Assembly: GCA_020853885.1 (NCBI GenBank)
Contig: JADYXZ010000018.1
Coordinates: forward strand, 62,001 to 126,000
Length of the DNA: 64,000 nt
Reading direction: 5' to 3'
Source of the DNA: Bradyrhizobiaceae bacterium
Lineage (GTDB): Bacteria; Pseudomonadota; Alphaproteobacteria; Rhizobiales; Xanthobacteraceae
Positions 35,397-44,350 of this stretch are shown in pieces; position 1 is the first letter of the stretch, and each line of letters starts with the position of its first letter. The notes under the pieces were generated by a model. It had not been told where the DNA came from, ran no database searches, and saw only the letters and a list, made by a program, of their open reading frames with translations. A program made the translations under genes and the position numbers.

Positions 35397-35944
35397 GTGC
35401 TGTCTCGTCGGTAGCAGGCTGCGATCGCGGTGAGGCCACGATGCAGCGCCACGCGAACGGCGCCTTCCGTGATCTTCAGGCGGTCGGCTGTCTCGCGAAT
35501 GGATATCTCCTCCCAGATGATGCAGCGGACGACGTCGCGCTGACGGGCGGGCAGGCCGTTCAGATACGGCTCGACGTCGCGCGCTTCGACGGGCGGCGCG
35601 TCTTCGTCCGCGGAAAGCACTTCTTCGAATCCCTCGATTGGGATGTCCGCGCGGTTGCCGCGCCGGCGCAGGTGGTCGATCAGCTTGTTGCGGGCGATCG
35701 CGTGCACCCAGGGACCGACCGGACGATCGGCGTCCCAGGTGTGGCGTTTGAGGTGGATCGCCAGCAAGGTTTCCTGCACGACATCCTCTGCTTCCGCTTC
35801 GCTGCGGCCCGCGCGGATCAGTCCGCGCCGCGCGATCGAACGCAGCACCGGTGCCATCGCCTTGAGCAGCCGTTCGTAGGCAGCGCCGTCGCCGCCGATC
35901 GCTGCGCGCATCAAGCCGGCCCATTTTGCTTCACGGTCCTGCAC
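35393..35944 (-). CDS. sigF: ECF RNA polymerase sigma factor, SigF type
   Basis: A 183-residue sigma factor: region 2 (RGLIRAGRSEAEAEDVVQETLLAIHLKRHTW, PWVHAIARNKLIDHLRRR) and region 4 (LPARQRDVVRCIIWEEISIRETADRLKITEGAVRVALHRGL). It is cotranscribed with the NrsF anti-sigma factor and divergent from the bufferin operon, the same neighbourhood as Caulobacter SigF. Its own upstream region carries GTAACA-N16-CGAA, the same element as the bufferin promoter, so autoregulation is likely. The ATG lies about 20 bases from the proposed -10. Confidence 0.93.
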   Translation of the reverse strand: MQDREAKWAGLMRAAIGGDGAAYERLLKAMAPVLRSIARRGLIRAGRSEAEAEDVVQETLLAIHLKRHTWDADRPVGPWVHAIARNKLIDHLRRRGNRADIPIEGFEEVLSADEDAPPVEARDVEPYLNGLPARQRDVVRCIIWEEISIRETADRLKITEGAVRVALHRGLTAIAACYRRDST

Positions 35945-35964
35945 GCGCGTTTCCGCCTGAGAAT

Positions 35965-35990
35965 TCGCTCGATTCCGCCGCTTTGTTACA
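35965..35990 (-). promoter_or_regulatory. Predicted SigF-dependent promoter of sigF-nrsF
   Basis: On the minus strand GTAACA (35990-35985) is followed after 16 bases by CGAA (35968-35965). The identical arrangement lies in front of the divergent bufferin gene. GTAAC -35 and CGAA -10 elements agree, as I recall, with the motif reported for Caulobacter SigF. Confidence 0.75.
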
Positions 35991-36052
35991 TCGATACCGG
36001 CGGAATTTCACGCCGTCGTGAATGAGTAACGCGGCTTGAGGCCGGTCGAGGC

Positions 36053-36078
36053 GTAACACGGGCATCGGTGCCGGCGAA
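36053..36078 (+). promoter_or_regulatory. Predicted SigF-dependent promoter of the bufferin operon
   Basis: GTAACA (36053-36058), a 16-base spacer, and CGAA (36075-36078), matching exactly the element in front of sigF on the other strand. Transcription would start near 36085 and give a leader of about 88 bases before bufA. Confidence 0.78.
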
Positions 36079-36172
36079 GTCGGGTCGTGCGGCCGCCGAC
36101 GGCGGCGCACCGGAGGCATTTCCCGCAGGGAGACCTTCGTCCTCGTTTCCAGTCAGCAAAAGGAAACCGCCC

Positions 36173-36460
36173 ATGAAGCAGGAAATCACCGCCGCGGCAT
36201 TGGCCGGCTCGTTCGCGGCCGCGCTGGCGCTGGCGTCGTCGCCGGCTTTCGCCCAGCCGAAGCCGGCGCAGCCGAACATGGACAAGTGTTACGGCGTCGC
36301 GATGGCCGGCCAGAACGATTGCGCAGCCGGCCCGGGCACGACCTGCGCCGGCACCGCCAAGATGGATTACCAGGGCAATGCCTGGAAGTACGTCGCCAAA
36401 GGGACCTGCGTCTCGATGAAGACCCCAAAGGGAATGGGCTCGCTCAAGCCTATCACCTGA
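36173..36460 (+). CDS. bufA: Bufferin precursor peptide (BufA1, DUF2282)
   Basis: A 95-residue precursor of a modified copper-binding peptide. A long signal peptide ends near SSPAFA-Q (residue 27). The mature part has four cysteines at 39, 50, 58 and 79 in the family context [30 protein letters not shown] and KGTC. In studied bufferins, cysteines are converted to thiooxazole rings by the MNIO enzyme and the exported peptide binds copper. It heads an operon with the enzyme, its partner and a DoxX protein, under a SigF-type promoter. Confidence 0.92.
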   Translation: MKQEITAAALAGSFAAALALASSPAFAQPKPAQPNMDKCYGVAMAGQNDCAAGPGTTCAGTAKMDYQGNAWKYVAKGTCVSMKTPKGMGSLKPIT

Positions 36461-36532
36461 CGGGATACCGCCGGACGAGGCGCCTGTGCGCCTCCCTCGG
36501 GCGCCTCGTCCCTTTCATCAAGGAGCAGGGTC

Positions 36533-37387
36533 ATGCGTGGATCAGCGTTACCCGCGTCGGCGGGAGTCGGATTCAAGGCGGAGCACTTCGGCGACATCGT
36601 CGCGGCGCAGCAACCGCTCGGCTTCTTCGAAGTGCACGCAGAGAACTACATGGGCGCGGGCGGCCCGCCGCACGCGCAGCTTGCAGCACTGCGGGCGGAC
36701 TACGCGTTTTCGATTCACGGCGTTGGTCTCTCGATCGGCTCGATGCGACCGCTCGACCGCGAGCATCTCTCGCGCCTGCAATCGCTGTGCGACCGCTATC
36801 AGCCGGAAAGCTTTTCCGAGCACCTTGCGTGGTCGTCGCACGGCGACTTCTATTACAACGACCTTCTCCCGCTGCCTTACACCGAAGAGACGCTCGCGCG
36901 GATCGTCGACCATATTGACGAGGTACAGAGCGCGCTCGGGCGGCAGATGCTCTTGGAAAATCCGTCCACGTATCTGCAATTCACGGCGACGACGATTCCG
37001 GAGGTGGAGTTTCTTCGCGAGATTTCAGCCCGAACCGGATGCGGGCTGTTGCTCGATGTGAACAACGTATTCGTGCAGGCGAAGAATCACGGCACGGATG
37101 CGCGCGACTATCTGCAGGATTTTCCGTTCGAGCGCGTGCGCGAGATCCATCTCGCGGGGCATGACGAACAGACCGACGATGCGGGTGCGCCGCTCCTGAT
37201 CGACGCGCATGGCACGCCGGTGGCGGAGCCGGTGTGGGCGCTCTATCGCGAAGTGATCGAGCGGGCGGGGCCGGTCGCGACGCTGATCGAATGGGACAAC
37301 GATGTTCCGGTGTGGCCGGTGCTGCGGGCGGAAGCGGAGAAGGCGGATGCCATCCTCGCGCGTGCGGCACGCGCCAGCGCGGCGTGA
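36533..37387 (+). CDS. bufB: Multinuclear non-haem iron oxidative enzyme (MNIO, DUF692, BufB)
   Basis: A 284-residue TIM-barrel iron enzyme that installs thiooxazole groups on bufferin cysteines. Likely metal ligands are visible in [12 protein letters not shown] near residue 60, EHLAWSSHG near residue 98, LLENPSTYL near residue 141, [16 protein letters not shown] near residue 173, [12 protein letters not shown] near residue 204 and IDAHGTPV near residue 222; EWDNDVP follows near residue 254. The ATG at 36533 has an AAGGAGCAGGG ribosome-binding region. The bufC gene starts three bases after its stop. Confidence 0.93.
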   Translation: MRGSALPASAGVGFKAEHFGDIVAAQQPLGFFEVHAENYMGAGGPPHAQLAALRADYAFSIHGVGLSIGSMRPLDREHLSRLQSLCDRYQPESFSEHLAWSSHGDFYYNDLLPLPYTEETLARIVDHIDEVQSALGRQMLLENPSTYLQFTATTIPEVEFLREISARTGCGLLLDVNNVFVQAKNHGTDARDYLQDFPFERVREIHLAGHDEQTDDAGAPLLIDAHGTPVAEPVWALYREVIERAGPVATLIEWDNDVPVWPVLRAEAEKADAILARAARASAA

Positions 37388-37390
37388 GCC

Positions 37391-38152
37391 ATGTTCGAAT
37401 CCACGCAGCAGTGTTTTTCGGCGGCGTTGCTCGATCCGGAACGACCGGTGCCCGAGGCGCTCACGTCGCATACGGCGCGCGTTCCGCAGAAACGCTTCGC
37501 GGTCTATCGCAACAACGTGGTCACGGGACTCGTGGATGCGCTTGCGGGCCGCTTTCCGGCGACGCAGCGGATCGTCGGGGAGGAATTCTTTCGGGCGATG
37601 GCGCGGCTCTATGTGACGGCGGAGCCGCCGCGTTCGCCGCTTCTCATGCAATATGGCGAAACGTTTGCGGATTTCATCGCACGGTTCGAGCCGGCGGCGG
37701 AGGTTGAATATCTCGCCGATGTCGCGCGGATCGAGGCGGCGCGGATGCGCGTCTATCACGCCGCGGACGCCGCTCCGCTCGACGCCAAGCGGCTGCAAAA
37801 CATCGATAATTCCGCGCTCGGTGAGCTGCGCTTTGCCCGGCATCCATCCGCCGAGATCGTGCGGTCGGCGCACCCGGTCGTCACCATCTGGGCGATGAAT
37901 GCGGGCGAGCTTCCGCTTGGCGCGATCGAGGATTGGCGCGGTGAAGATGCGTTGATCGTGCGGCCGAGCCTCGAAGTGCACGTGCACGCGCTGCCGCCGG
38001 GCGGCGCCGCGTTTCTGTTTTCGCTTTTTTCCGGTGCGCCGCTCGCGGCCGCGGCGACCGCGGGGCAAGCCGAGAACGAGGAATTCGATCTCACCGTCAA
38101 TCTCGCCGGGGTGATTTCCTCGGGTGCGGTATGCGAGGAGATACAGTCATGA
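37391..38152 (+). CDS. bufC: Bufferin maturation partner (DUF2063, BufC)
   Basis: A 253-residue protein of the DUF2063 family that pairs with MNIO enzymes and is thought to recognise the precursor peptide. N-terminal helical half: [63 protein letters not shown]. Then [19 protein letters not shown] near residue 108. The stop overlaps the start of the DoxX gene (ATGA). No membrane segment; cytoplasmic. Confidence 0.92.
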   Translation: MFESTQQCFSAALLDPERPVPEALTSHTARVPQKRFAVYRNNVVTGLVDALAGRFPATQRIVGEEFFRAMARLYVTAEPPRSPLLMQYGETFADFIARFEPAAEVEYLADVARIEAARMRVYHAADAAPLDAKRLQNIDNSALGELRFARHPSAEIVRSAHPVVTIWAMNAGELPLGAIEDWRGEDALIVRPSLEVHVHALPPGGAAFLFSLFSGAPLAAAATAGQAENEEFDLTVNLAGVISSGAVCEEIQS

Positions 38153-38631
38153 CAGTCGAAGCGCGGACTGGACCGGGAGTATTGGGCGGCATAGCAGCCT
38201 TCGTGCGCCGGACGGTCGGGCTGATGGAATCCATTCCTTATTGGCTCGTCGCGCTGTTCGCGCGCGTGCCGATCGCCGGCGTGTTCTGGCTGTCGGGACG
38301 AACCAAGGTGAACGGCTGGAATATTTTCCAGGTGAACGATAGCGCCGTGCTCTTGTTCGAGAACGAGTTTCAGGTGCCGCTGCTCGATCCGGTGTTCGCG
38401 GCGCACATCACGGCGCTTGCGGAGCACATCTTCCCGGTGCTGCTCGTGCTCGGGCTCGCGACGCGCTACGCGGCGCTCGCGCTGCTGGCCATGACCGCGG
38501 TGATCCAGATCTTCGTCTATCCGGACGCATGGCCCACCCACGGAACCTGGGCAGCGTGCCTCCTCATTCTGATCGCGCGTGGGGCAGGGGCGGTGTCGCT
38601 CGATCACCTGATCGCGCGGCGGTTCGGATGA
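38149..38631 (+). CDS. bufD: DoxX family membrane protein of the bufferin operon
   Basis: A 160-residue membrane protein with about four spans. [24 protein letters not shown] near residue 45 and [31 protein letters not shown] near residue 96 are DoxX-like. DoxX proteins commonly close MNIO operons; the role is not established and may concern redox or quinone contact. The start ATG overlaps the bufC stop (ATGA). A 7-bp hairpin at 38658-38678 follows the gene and could end the transcript. Confidence 0.88.
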   Translation: MTVEARTGPGVLGGIAAFVRRTVGLMESIPYWLVALFARVPIAGVFWLSGRTKVNGWNIFQVNDSAVLLFENEFQVPLLDPVFAAHITALAEHIFPVLLVLGLATRYAALALLAMTAVIQIFVYPDAWPTHGTWAACLLILIARGAGAVSLDHLIARRFG

Positions 38632-39119
38632 CGCTTTGCAGGGCAGGGAATCAATTACCGCAGGAGGTCCCCCTGCGGGGCCCCATAGGGGATTACCGGC
38701 GGTTGCCGGAGCGGCGGCGCTCGCCCCAATCCGGCTCTCGACCGGCGCAAATTATGCGCTACGCTGCTCTTCCAAGCCTCAGATAATTTATTGATTTCAT
38801 TTATGAATTATCCTCTGTGTGGAGCGGCTCTCAACTGCGTGATGTTTGTGCAACACACGGCGGAAAAGAGCCTGTCCCCCCTGTCAAAAACCGCTTCCCG
38901 CATTGGATCGCAAGAGTCGCTTGGTTAAGGTGCATGCAGCGACGGCAGGGGGACCCCGAGGGGGGAGACCTTCAGTCGCAACGTCCGTGTCGAGTCGCAG
39001 TTCGCAGGAACAAGCTCAATTCGGGCGGTAGGTCTCACGGGGAATTGGGGAAATTCCGGGCGCAAGCCCGCCGAACGGAACCGCTCCCCCTCAACGAGAG
39101 AAGAACTTTGGAGGTCACG
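38632..39119. other. Long intergenic region upstream of the porin
   Basis: A 488-base gap. It holds a hairpin CCGCAGG / CCTGCGG (38658-38664 with 38672-38678) after the bufferin operon and an AT-rich patch at 38785-38820 that is a good place for the porin promoter. A long leader of about 300 bases before the porin start is likely. I see no convincing gene; frames here lack start signals. Confidence 0.5.
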
Positions 39120-40466
39120 ATGAAAGTGATGAAGAGCCTTCTCCTCGGCGCCGCGGCGGGTCTGGTCGCGACGGCGGGGGCACAGGCGGCGGACCTTCCC
39201 GTAAAGGCCAAGCCGGTCGAATACGTGAAGATCTGCTCGGCGTACGGGGCTGGATTCTATTACATCCCCGGCACCGATATCTGCCTGCGCGTCGGCGGGT
39301 ACGTTTACCTCGAAACGGGCGTCAAGGCGTTCAACGCCGTGGCGAACCTCTACGCCGGTGACAACTTCACCGGCCATCTGCCGATCAACGCCGACTACAA
39401 CTACAACAACTGGCGTGCCAGCTCGCGCATCATTCTCGATGCACGCCAGAACACCGCCTACGGCACGCTGCGCGCTTATCTGGTCGCGGGCGCTGTGAAC
39501 CAGAACCACGGTTCGGCGGTCGGCCTCGATGCCGCGTACCTCCAGTTCGCGGGCTTCACTTGGGGCTACACGAACTCGTTCTTCTCGTTCGCTGCTCCGG
39601 GTTACGGCATCGTTGCCAGCCCGGCGACGGACTGGTCGTGGATCAACGTGTTCGCCTACACGGCCCAGCTCGGCAACGGCCTGACGGCGTCGGTCTCGGT
39701 CGAAGACGAGCGTGGCCGCCGCGCTTCGCTTAACGGGCTTCCGAACACCACTGGTCCGTTCGGCGGCGCTGGCGTTGCAGGCAACGGCTACGGCGGCTCT
39801 TGGGCCCCGGACGTGGTCGGCAACATCAACGTGACGCAGGCTTGGGGCCGCGCGCAGATCATGGGTGCGATTCACCAGGTCAAGCCGAACAGCGCAACGC
39901 AGGCTCTTGGTGCCGGTGTCGAAAGCGAGTGGGGTTGGGCAATCGGTGCTGGTATCGAGGTGAAGACGCCGCAGACCGGCAATCCGAACAACAGCTTCAT
40001 CCTCCAGGGTGCCTGGACCGAGGGTGCCACGGACTATACCGGCTACAACTCCAGCCCGACTGCAGGCGCGACCAACATCGTCCTGCAGAAGTACAATGGA
40101 CTTGGCCCGCTAGTCACGGTCACGGATGCGTTCGTGAACAACAGTGGATCGTTGACGTTGACCGAGGCGTGGTCGGTCTATGCCGGTTACCGGCACTACT
40201 GGACGCCGATGCTGCGGAGCTCGTTCCACGGTGGTTACGTCAACATCGACGAAGGTGCGGACGTAAACAGCCAGGGCGAGCTGAAAGTGTGGCAGGCTGG
40301 CGTCAGCACGGTCTGGTCGCCGGTCGCCGGTCTCGATCTCAGCCTCGACGTCGTGTATTCGAACGTCGAGAACAGCGGGAACAACGTCTCGGCGAACTAC
40401 GGACCGGCCTTCACCGCCAAGAACGACATCTGGACGGCGTGGACTCGTATCCGCCGGAACTTCTGA
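39120..40466 (+). CDS. Outer-membrane porin of the Bradyrhizobium/Omp2b family
   Basis: A 448-residue beta-barrel porin. Signal peptide MKVMKSLLLGAAAGLVATAGAQA, then ADLPVKAKPVEYVKICSAYGAGFYYIPGTDICLRVGGYV, which is the Hyphomicrobiales porin signature. The C-terminus ends in phenylalanine (WTRIRRNF), needed for outer-membrane assembly. Many alternating Gly/aromatic strands follow and codon use is strongly biased, as in highly expressed genes. The ATG at 39120 has GGAGGTCACG directly upstream, and a strong terminator follows the stop. Confidence 0.95.
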   Translation: MKVMKSLLLGAAAGLVATAGAQAADLPVKAKPVEYVKICSAYGAGFYYIPGTDICLRVGGYVYLETGVKAFNAVANLYAGDNFTGHLPINADYNYNNWRASSRIILDARQNTAYGTLRAYLVAGAVNQNHGSAVGLDAAYLQFAGFTWGYTNSFFSFAAPGYGIVASPATDWSWINVFAYTAQLGNGLTASVSVEDERGRRASLNGLPNTTGPFGGAGVAGNGYGGSWAPDVVGNINVTQAWGRAQIMGAIHQVKPNSATQALGAGVESEWGWAIGAGIEVKTPQTGNPNNSFILQGAWTEGATDYTGYNSSPTAGATNIVLQKYNGLGPLVTVTDAFVNNSGSLTLTEAWSVYAGYRHYWTPMLRSSFHGGYVNIDEGADVNSQGELKVWQAGVSTVWSPVAGLDLSLDVVYSNVENSGNNVSANYGPAFTAKNDIWTAWTRIRRNF

Positions 40467-40491
40467 TCCGGTCTGGTTGACGGGACGAATG

Positions 40492-40520
40492 AACCCCGGC
40501 GGGCAACCGCCGGGGTTTTT
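40492..40520 (+). terminator. Rho-independent terminator after the porin
   Basis: A perfect 11-bp stem AACCCCGGCGG / CCGCCGGGGTT with a GCAA loop, followed by a T-rich tail (TTTCTTT). It lies 25 bases after the porin stop and may also serve the convergent small gene. Confidence 0.93.
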
Positions 40521-40539
40521 CTTTGGTACGTCGTGTTCT

Positions 40540-40812
40540 CTAGAAGTCGGGCTCCGGAGAGTTCGGAATTGTCCGGTCCTGCTGAAGCGTATGCCGGATA
40601 TTGGGGTCGGGTTCGGTCAGGATGTCCACCGTCTTGCGCGAATGCCCATACGGATAGGCCGGCGCCGCGTACCCGAGGGGCGCCTCGTAACCGTAGGGAC
40701 CCGGCGCGTAAGCATAGGGGCCGGGTCCATAGCCAGGAGCAACGACATACTGCGCCATGACCGGCGTCGCCATCAGCGCCACGGCTCCTGCCGCAATTGC
40801 GAGTCTTGTCAT
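40540..40812 (-). CDS. Small exported Pro/Tyr/Gly-rich protein
   Basis: A 90-residue protein with a signal peptide (MTRLAIAAGAVALMATPVMA-Q) and a low-complexity PGYGPGPYAYAPGPYGYE segment, then a charged tail DILTEPDPNIRHTLQQDRT. A GAGGAGAAATCA ribosome-binding region precedes the ATG on the minus strand. Probably an envelope protein; function unknown. Confidence 0.7.
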   Translation of the reverse strand: MTRLAIAAGAVALMATPVMAQYVVAPGYGPGPYAYAPGPYGYEAPLGYAAPAYPYGHSRKTVDILTEPDPNIRHTLQQDRTIPNSPEPDF

Positions 40813-41018
40813 TGATTTCTCCTCTTTTGATGTCCCCCTATTTCTGCAGCGCCTGCAACGAATCGAAGCAGGCACTACTCATGCAAACGCGGGAAGCGGG
40901 TGTTGGTTCGCATGCGCACGCGTGCGAAATGACGCGGGAGCAACATGGATCGGTTGGGGACAGGCGCGGCGCGTTCCAATTATATGGAAGCGTGAACTCG
41001 TAGGGCTGATCCGAAAGG

Positions 41019-41906
41019 TCAACGTGCGAGCACGCGATCGCACTCTTCCACGAAGCGCGCGATGGGTCCGATCGTCCGCTCGTCGGTGAGCACCGGCGCG
41101 TGGCCCTGGCCCGCGATCTCCAGCATGGAAAGGTCCGGCCGGCGCGCACGCATCTCGGCGACAGTCGCAGAGGAAAGAAGATCCGAATGCTCGCCGCGGA
41201 TCACCATGACCGGCGCATGCCCCAGCGCATCGAATTGGGGCCACAGGACGGGGAGGGGCTCGGCCGCATTCACGCCCGCGAGCACGCGCGAGAGCGCGGG
41301 GTCGTAGCGAAGCTCGAGGCCGCCCTGTTCGCTGTTCTGCCAGGTGCGCCGCGCATAGCGCTCCCAGTCCGCCGGCCCGAAGGCGGGGAACTGGCTGCCC
41401 ATCACGCCGCGCAGCAATGCCGCCGCCTCCGCGTAGTCCGCCGGCTTCGGCATGCGGCCGACATAATCCTTGATGCGCAGGATGCCGGCCATCTCGATCA
41501 CCGGCCCGACATCGTTCAGCACGCCGCCGGCGACCGCCTGCGGGCGGGCGAGCGCCATCGCCATCGTCAGGATGCCGCCGCGCGAGGTGCCGACGAAAAC
41601 CGCGCGTTCGACCGCGAACGCATCGAGCAGCGCCAGCACGTCGCCGAGCTCGACCGCGACGGAATAGTTGTCCGGGTTGGGATCGCGCGCCGAGCGGCCG
41701 CGTCCGCGCAAGTCGAGGGCGAGCACGCGGCGCGGCGCCGCGCCGAAGGCCAGCGCCTCGATCAACTCGCGGAAATCCTCGACCGTGCGCGCAAGCCCGT
41801 GCAGGCAGACGACCGGGAGCCGGCCGGAATCGCGCGGGCCCGCATCGAGCGCGTGCAACTGCAGGCCGTCGGGCGCGGGGAAAAAGATGGAAGTGGGGGA
41901 AGGCAT
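41019..41906 (-). CDS. Alpha/beta-fold hydrolase
   Basis: A 295-residue hydrolase. The oxyanion segment VVCLHGLARTVEDF near residue 36, ALDLRGRGRS near residue 64 and the nucleophile elbow VGTSRGGILTM (Ser near residue 106) are clear; the acid is probably in VIRGEHSDLLS near residue 241 and the base is His in IAGQGHAPVLTD near residue 270. The substrate is unknown. A palindromic repeat and a GIY-YIG gene follow it upstream on the same strand. Confidence 0.92.
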   Translation of the reverse strand: MPSPTSIFFPAPDGLQLHALDAGPRDSGRLPVVCLHGLARTVEDFRELIEALAFGAAPRRVLALDLRGRGRSARDPNPDNYSVAVELGDVLALLDAFAVERAVFVGTSRGGILTMAMALARPQAVAGGVLNDVGPVIEMAGILRIKDYVGRMPKPADYAEAAALLRGVMGSQFPAFGPADWERYARRTWQNSEQGGLELRYDPALSRVLAGVNAAEPLPVLWPQFDALGHAPVMVIRGEHSDLLSSATVAEMRARRPDLSMLEIAGQGHAPVLTDERTIGPIARFVEECDRVLAR

Positions 41907-41936
41907 CGCAAATTCACGCGGCTAAGAGCATCTCAT

Positions 41937-41973
41937 TCGTCATGCCCGGGCTTGTCCCGGGCATCCACGCCTT
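41937..41973. repeat. 37-bp hairpin repeat, left terminal copy of GIY-YIG unit
   Basis: Contains the perfect palindrome ATGCCCGGG-CTTGT-CCCGGGCAT. It is an inverted match (35 of 37) to 42273-42309; the two differing bases pair with each other inside the hairpin (C-G in one copy, G-C in the other). Its right end overlaps the stop codon of the GIY-YIG gene. Confidence 0.9.
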
Positions 41974-42259
41974 ACAATTGTTTATACAGATCGTTCCATT
42001 CCCGATTTGCTGCGTTGATGACGCGCGCCTTCCACGCGCGCGGCCAATGCTTCATCGTTTTCTCGCGCTGAATCGCGTCTCGAATATCCTCGTAGTGTTC
42101 ATACCAGACGAGACGTTTCAGGTCGTAGCGCTTGGTGAACCCTTCGCTCAAGCCGCTGCGGTGCTGGTATACGCGCTGCTGCAGATTGCTCGTCACGCCG
42201 ATGTAGAGCGTGCCATTCGGCTTATTCGTGACGATATAGACGTAGCCGCCTTTAGCCAT
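41972..42259 (-). CDS. Single-domain GIY-YIG nuclease-like protein, second copy in window
   Basis: A 95-residue GIY-YIG protein (GGYVYIVTNKPNGTLYIGVTSNLQQRVYQHRSG, then YEHYEDIRDAIQREKTMKHWPRAWK), related to the one at 5843-6133 but clearly diverged. The ATG at 42259 is chosen; an upstream in-frame ATG lies inside the hairpin repeat and would only add translated repeat (MAGLVPAIHA). The gene fills nearly all the space between two 37-bp inverted hairpin repeats. Confidence 0.88.
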   Translation of the reverse strand: MAKGGYVYIVTNKPNGTLYIGVTSNLQQRVYQHRSGLSEGFTKRYDLKRLVWYEHYEDIRDAIQREKTMKHWPRAWKARVINAANREWNDLYKQL

Positions 42260-42272
42260 GCCGATATTAAGC

Positions 42273-42309
42273 AAGGCGTGGATGGCCGGGACAAGCCCGG
42301 CCATGACGA
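42273..42309. repeat. 37-bp hairpin repeat, right terminal copy of GIY-YIG unit
   Basis: Inverted partner of 41937-41973, with the palindrome ATGGCCGGG-CTTGT-CCCGGCCAT when read on the minus strand. The unit from 41937 to 42309 is 373 bases. Confidence 0.9.
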
Positions 42310-42328
42310 GTGTTTGGGGAGCTAACCT

Positions 42329-44350
42329 CTAATTCTTCCCGCCGCGGCTCAGGTCCGCCTCGATGCGGAAGCCGCGCTGGTCGCCAAACAGGACGCGATA
42401 GACCTGCAGATTCTCCATCACGCGCTGGATGTAGTAGCGCGTCTCGGAGATGGGCACGCGTTCGACCCAGTCGACGGGGTCGACCTTGGGGTCGCGCGGA
42501 TCGCCGTATTTCGCGATCCATTCGCGGGCGCGGCCGGGGCCGGCGTTGTAGCCGACGAAGGTGAGAATGTAGGAGCCGTTGAAGCTGCCGAGCAGATGGC
42601 CAAGCTCGGCGGCGCCGAGCCGGGCGTTATAGGCCGGATCGTTCTTCAGCTTGTTCTGGTCGAAGGCAATGCCAAGGCGCTTGGCGATTGCGCGTGCGGT
42701 CGGCGTGATGACCTGCATCAAGCCGTAGGCATTGGCCGACGACACGACGGACTGCGTGAACTGGCTCTCCTGGCGGGAGATCGCATAGACGACGGAGCGA
42801 TCCACCTCCGGCTGGTCCTTCGGATGATCGGGGATGCCGAACAGCGGATAGGCGATGGTGTCGAGCAGGACGCCGCGCGAATAGGCGGTGCGGCCGATCA
42901 GCACCATGCCACGCGGATCGCGATGCTCGTAGGCGACGGCAGCGAGCATGAGGATCGATGCCTCGTCCTTGGCGCGCTCGGTGAGGTCGACGTAGAACGG
43001 AACTGCAAGCTCGGCGGCGTCGGCCGCGTAAAGAAGCCGCAGCGCGCGGATGTGCTCGAGCTTCGAGAAGTTCGCGCGATCGAGCGGCGATGGTTCGACC
43101 GGCCGGTTGAGCGCGAGCTCCTTCAGGCCGATGCGCGCGCGGGCAAGCTGACCATAGTACGAGGTGGAGAAAACCGACGCGCGTTCGTAAGCGGCCTGCG
43201 CGGCGGCGCGGTCGTTCATCGCCTCCGCGGCGCGGCCCTGCCAGTAGAGCCCGCGCGACAACGTGGTCGGATGTTTTGAGATGGCGTCGATCGACTTGAA
43301 GTGGCGCATCGCGGCGGCGGGATCCTTGAGGAACCGAAGCGCCACCCATCCCGATGTAAACTGTTGATCTGCCTTGTAATTTTCGTGGTCTGGCGCGCCG
43401 ATATGGTTCGCCACCCGATAGGCGGTCTTGGCGTCGCCCTTGTCGAGCAGCGCGCGCACGAGTGCGCGCGCTTCCTTCCACCATTCGTTCGGCGCGACGA
43501 GCAGCTTCGGATCGCGCGGAGCGGTGAGTATGATCTTCGCGGCGCCGTCGACGTCATTGGCACGGCGCCGATACTCGGCGCGCGCGAGGATGAGCGAGGG
43601 GTCGTTCTGGAACGCGGTGGGCACTGCATTGATCAGCGCATTCGGATTGGCGGCGCGCTTGCTCGTTCCCTGCCGCGCGCGCTCCAGCGCGACGAGGTCC
43701 GTGCCGCCGCGCTCGGCGGCGCGCATCGCGCCGGAATAATTGCCGGCATAATAGAGCCGGTCGGCGCGCGCCTTGTGATCGTCGCGCGTGAGGAAGCCGG
43801 GAAAGGCCGCGAGCGTCTCGGTCTCGATCGAGGCGTTCAGATCGTCTTCGCGCCATGCGCTCTGCACGAGCGGCAATGCGCCGATCTTGTCGCCCGTGGC
43901 GAGCAGCACGCGGGCGAGTGCGAGCTTGCCTTCGCCGGAGAGCGGACGGTTGCCGTTGAAGAAAGCGCGCACGGTTTTTGGATCGCGCTTTTCATCATAA
44001 AGGAGCGCCTCGACGCGGCGGCGGAGGATGCCCGTGGCGCCGGGCCATTCCGGACTCTCGCGCAGGAAGGCGTTGGCGCGGTCGAAGCCCACCGGCTTCC
44101 AATCCGTGCGCAGCGCGAGCCAGATGACGAGCTTGCGGGCGATGGGGTCGCGGAATTCGGTGCTGGTGGCAAGCGCCTCGGTGCTCTTGCCCTGCTGCAC
44201 GAGTCCGAGGGCGAGCTTGAGCGATCCGATCTCGGCCGACGGTGTCGGGGTCTGCGCGCGGACATGCGTCGCCGCTGCCACAAGGGACAATACGGCGCCA
44301 ATCGTGAGACCCGCCCTCCAGAACCGTCGCATTTGCACCCGTCTTTTCAC
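42329..44350 (-). CDS. slt: Soluble lytic murein transglycosylase (Slt70-like)
   Basis: A 673-residue periplasmic enzyme that cleaves peptidoglycan to 1,6-anhydro products. Signal peptide (LTIGAVLSLVAAATHVRA-Q), a long helical superhelix (about 40-500), then the SLT domain with VVYAISRQESQFTQSVVSSANAYGLMQ near residue 517 (catalytic Glu in SRQES), followed by TPTARAIAKRLG and YNAGPGRAREWI. Start at 44350 or at the internal ATG 44332. It diverges from dapA. Confidence 0.95.
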   Translation of the reverse strand: MKRRVQMRRFWRAGLTIGAVLSLVAAATHVRAQTPTPSAEIGSLKLALGLVQQGKSTEALATSTEFRDPIARKLVIWLALRTDWKPVGFDRANAFLRESPEWPGATGILRRRVEALLYDEKRDPKTVRAFFNGNRPLSGEGKLALARVLLATGDKIGALPLVQSAWREDDLNASIETETLAAFPGFLTRDDHKARADRLYYAGNYSGAMRAAERGGTDLVALERARQGTSKRAANPNALINAVPTAFQNDPSLILARAEYRRRANDVDGAAKIILTAPRDPKLLVAPNEWWKEARALVRALLDKGDAKTAYRVANHIGAPDHENYKADQQFTSGWVALRFLKDPAAAMRHFKSIDAISKHPTTLSRGLYWQGRAAEAMNDRAAAQAAYERASVFSTSYYGQLARARIGLKELALNRPVEPSPLDRANFSKLEHIRALRLLYAADAAELAVPFYVDLTERAKDEASILMLAAVAYEHRDPRGMVLIGRTAYSRGVLLDTIAYPLFGIPDHPKDQPEVDRSVVYAISRQESQFTQSVVSSANAYGLMQVITPTARAIAKRLGIAFDQNKLKNDPAYNARLGAAELGHLLGSFNGSYILTFVGYNAGPGRAREWIAKYGDPRDPKVDPVDWVERVPISETRYYIQRVMENLQVYRVLFGDQRGFRIEADLSRGGKN

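Noticed and set aside
42260-42304. N-terminal extension MAGLVPAIHA of the second GIY-YIG protein
   Set aside because: It is translated hairpin repeat; the same peptide arises wherever this repeat is read, and ATG 42259 gives the family length.
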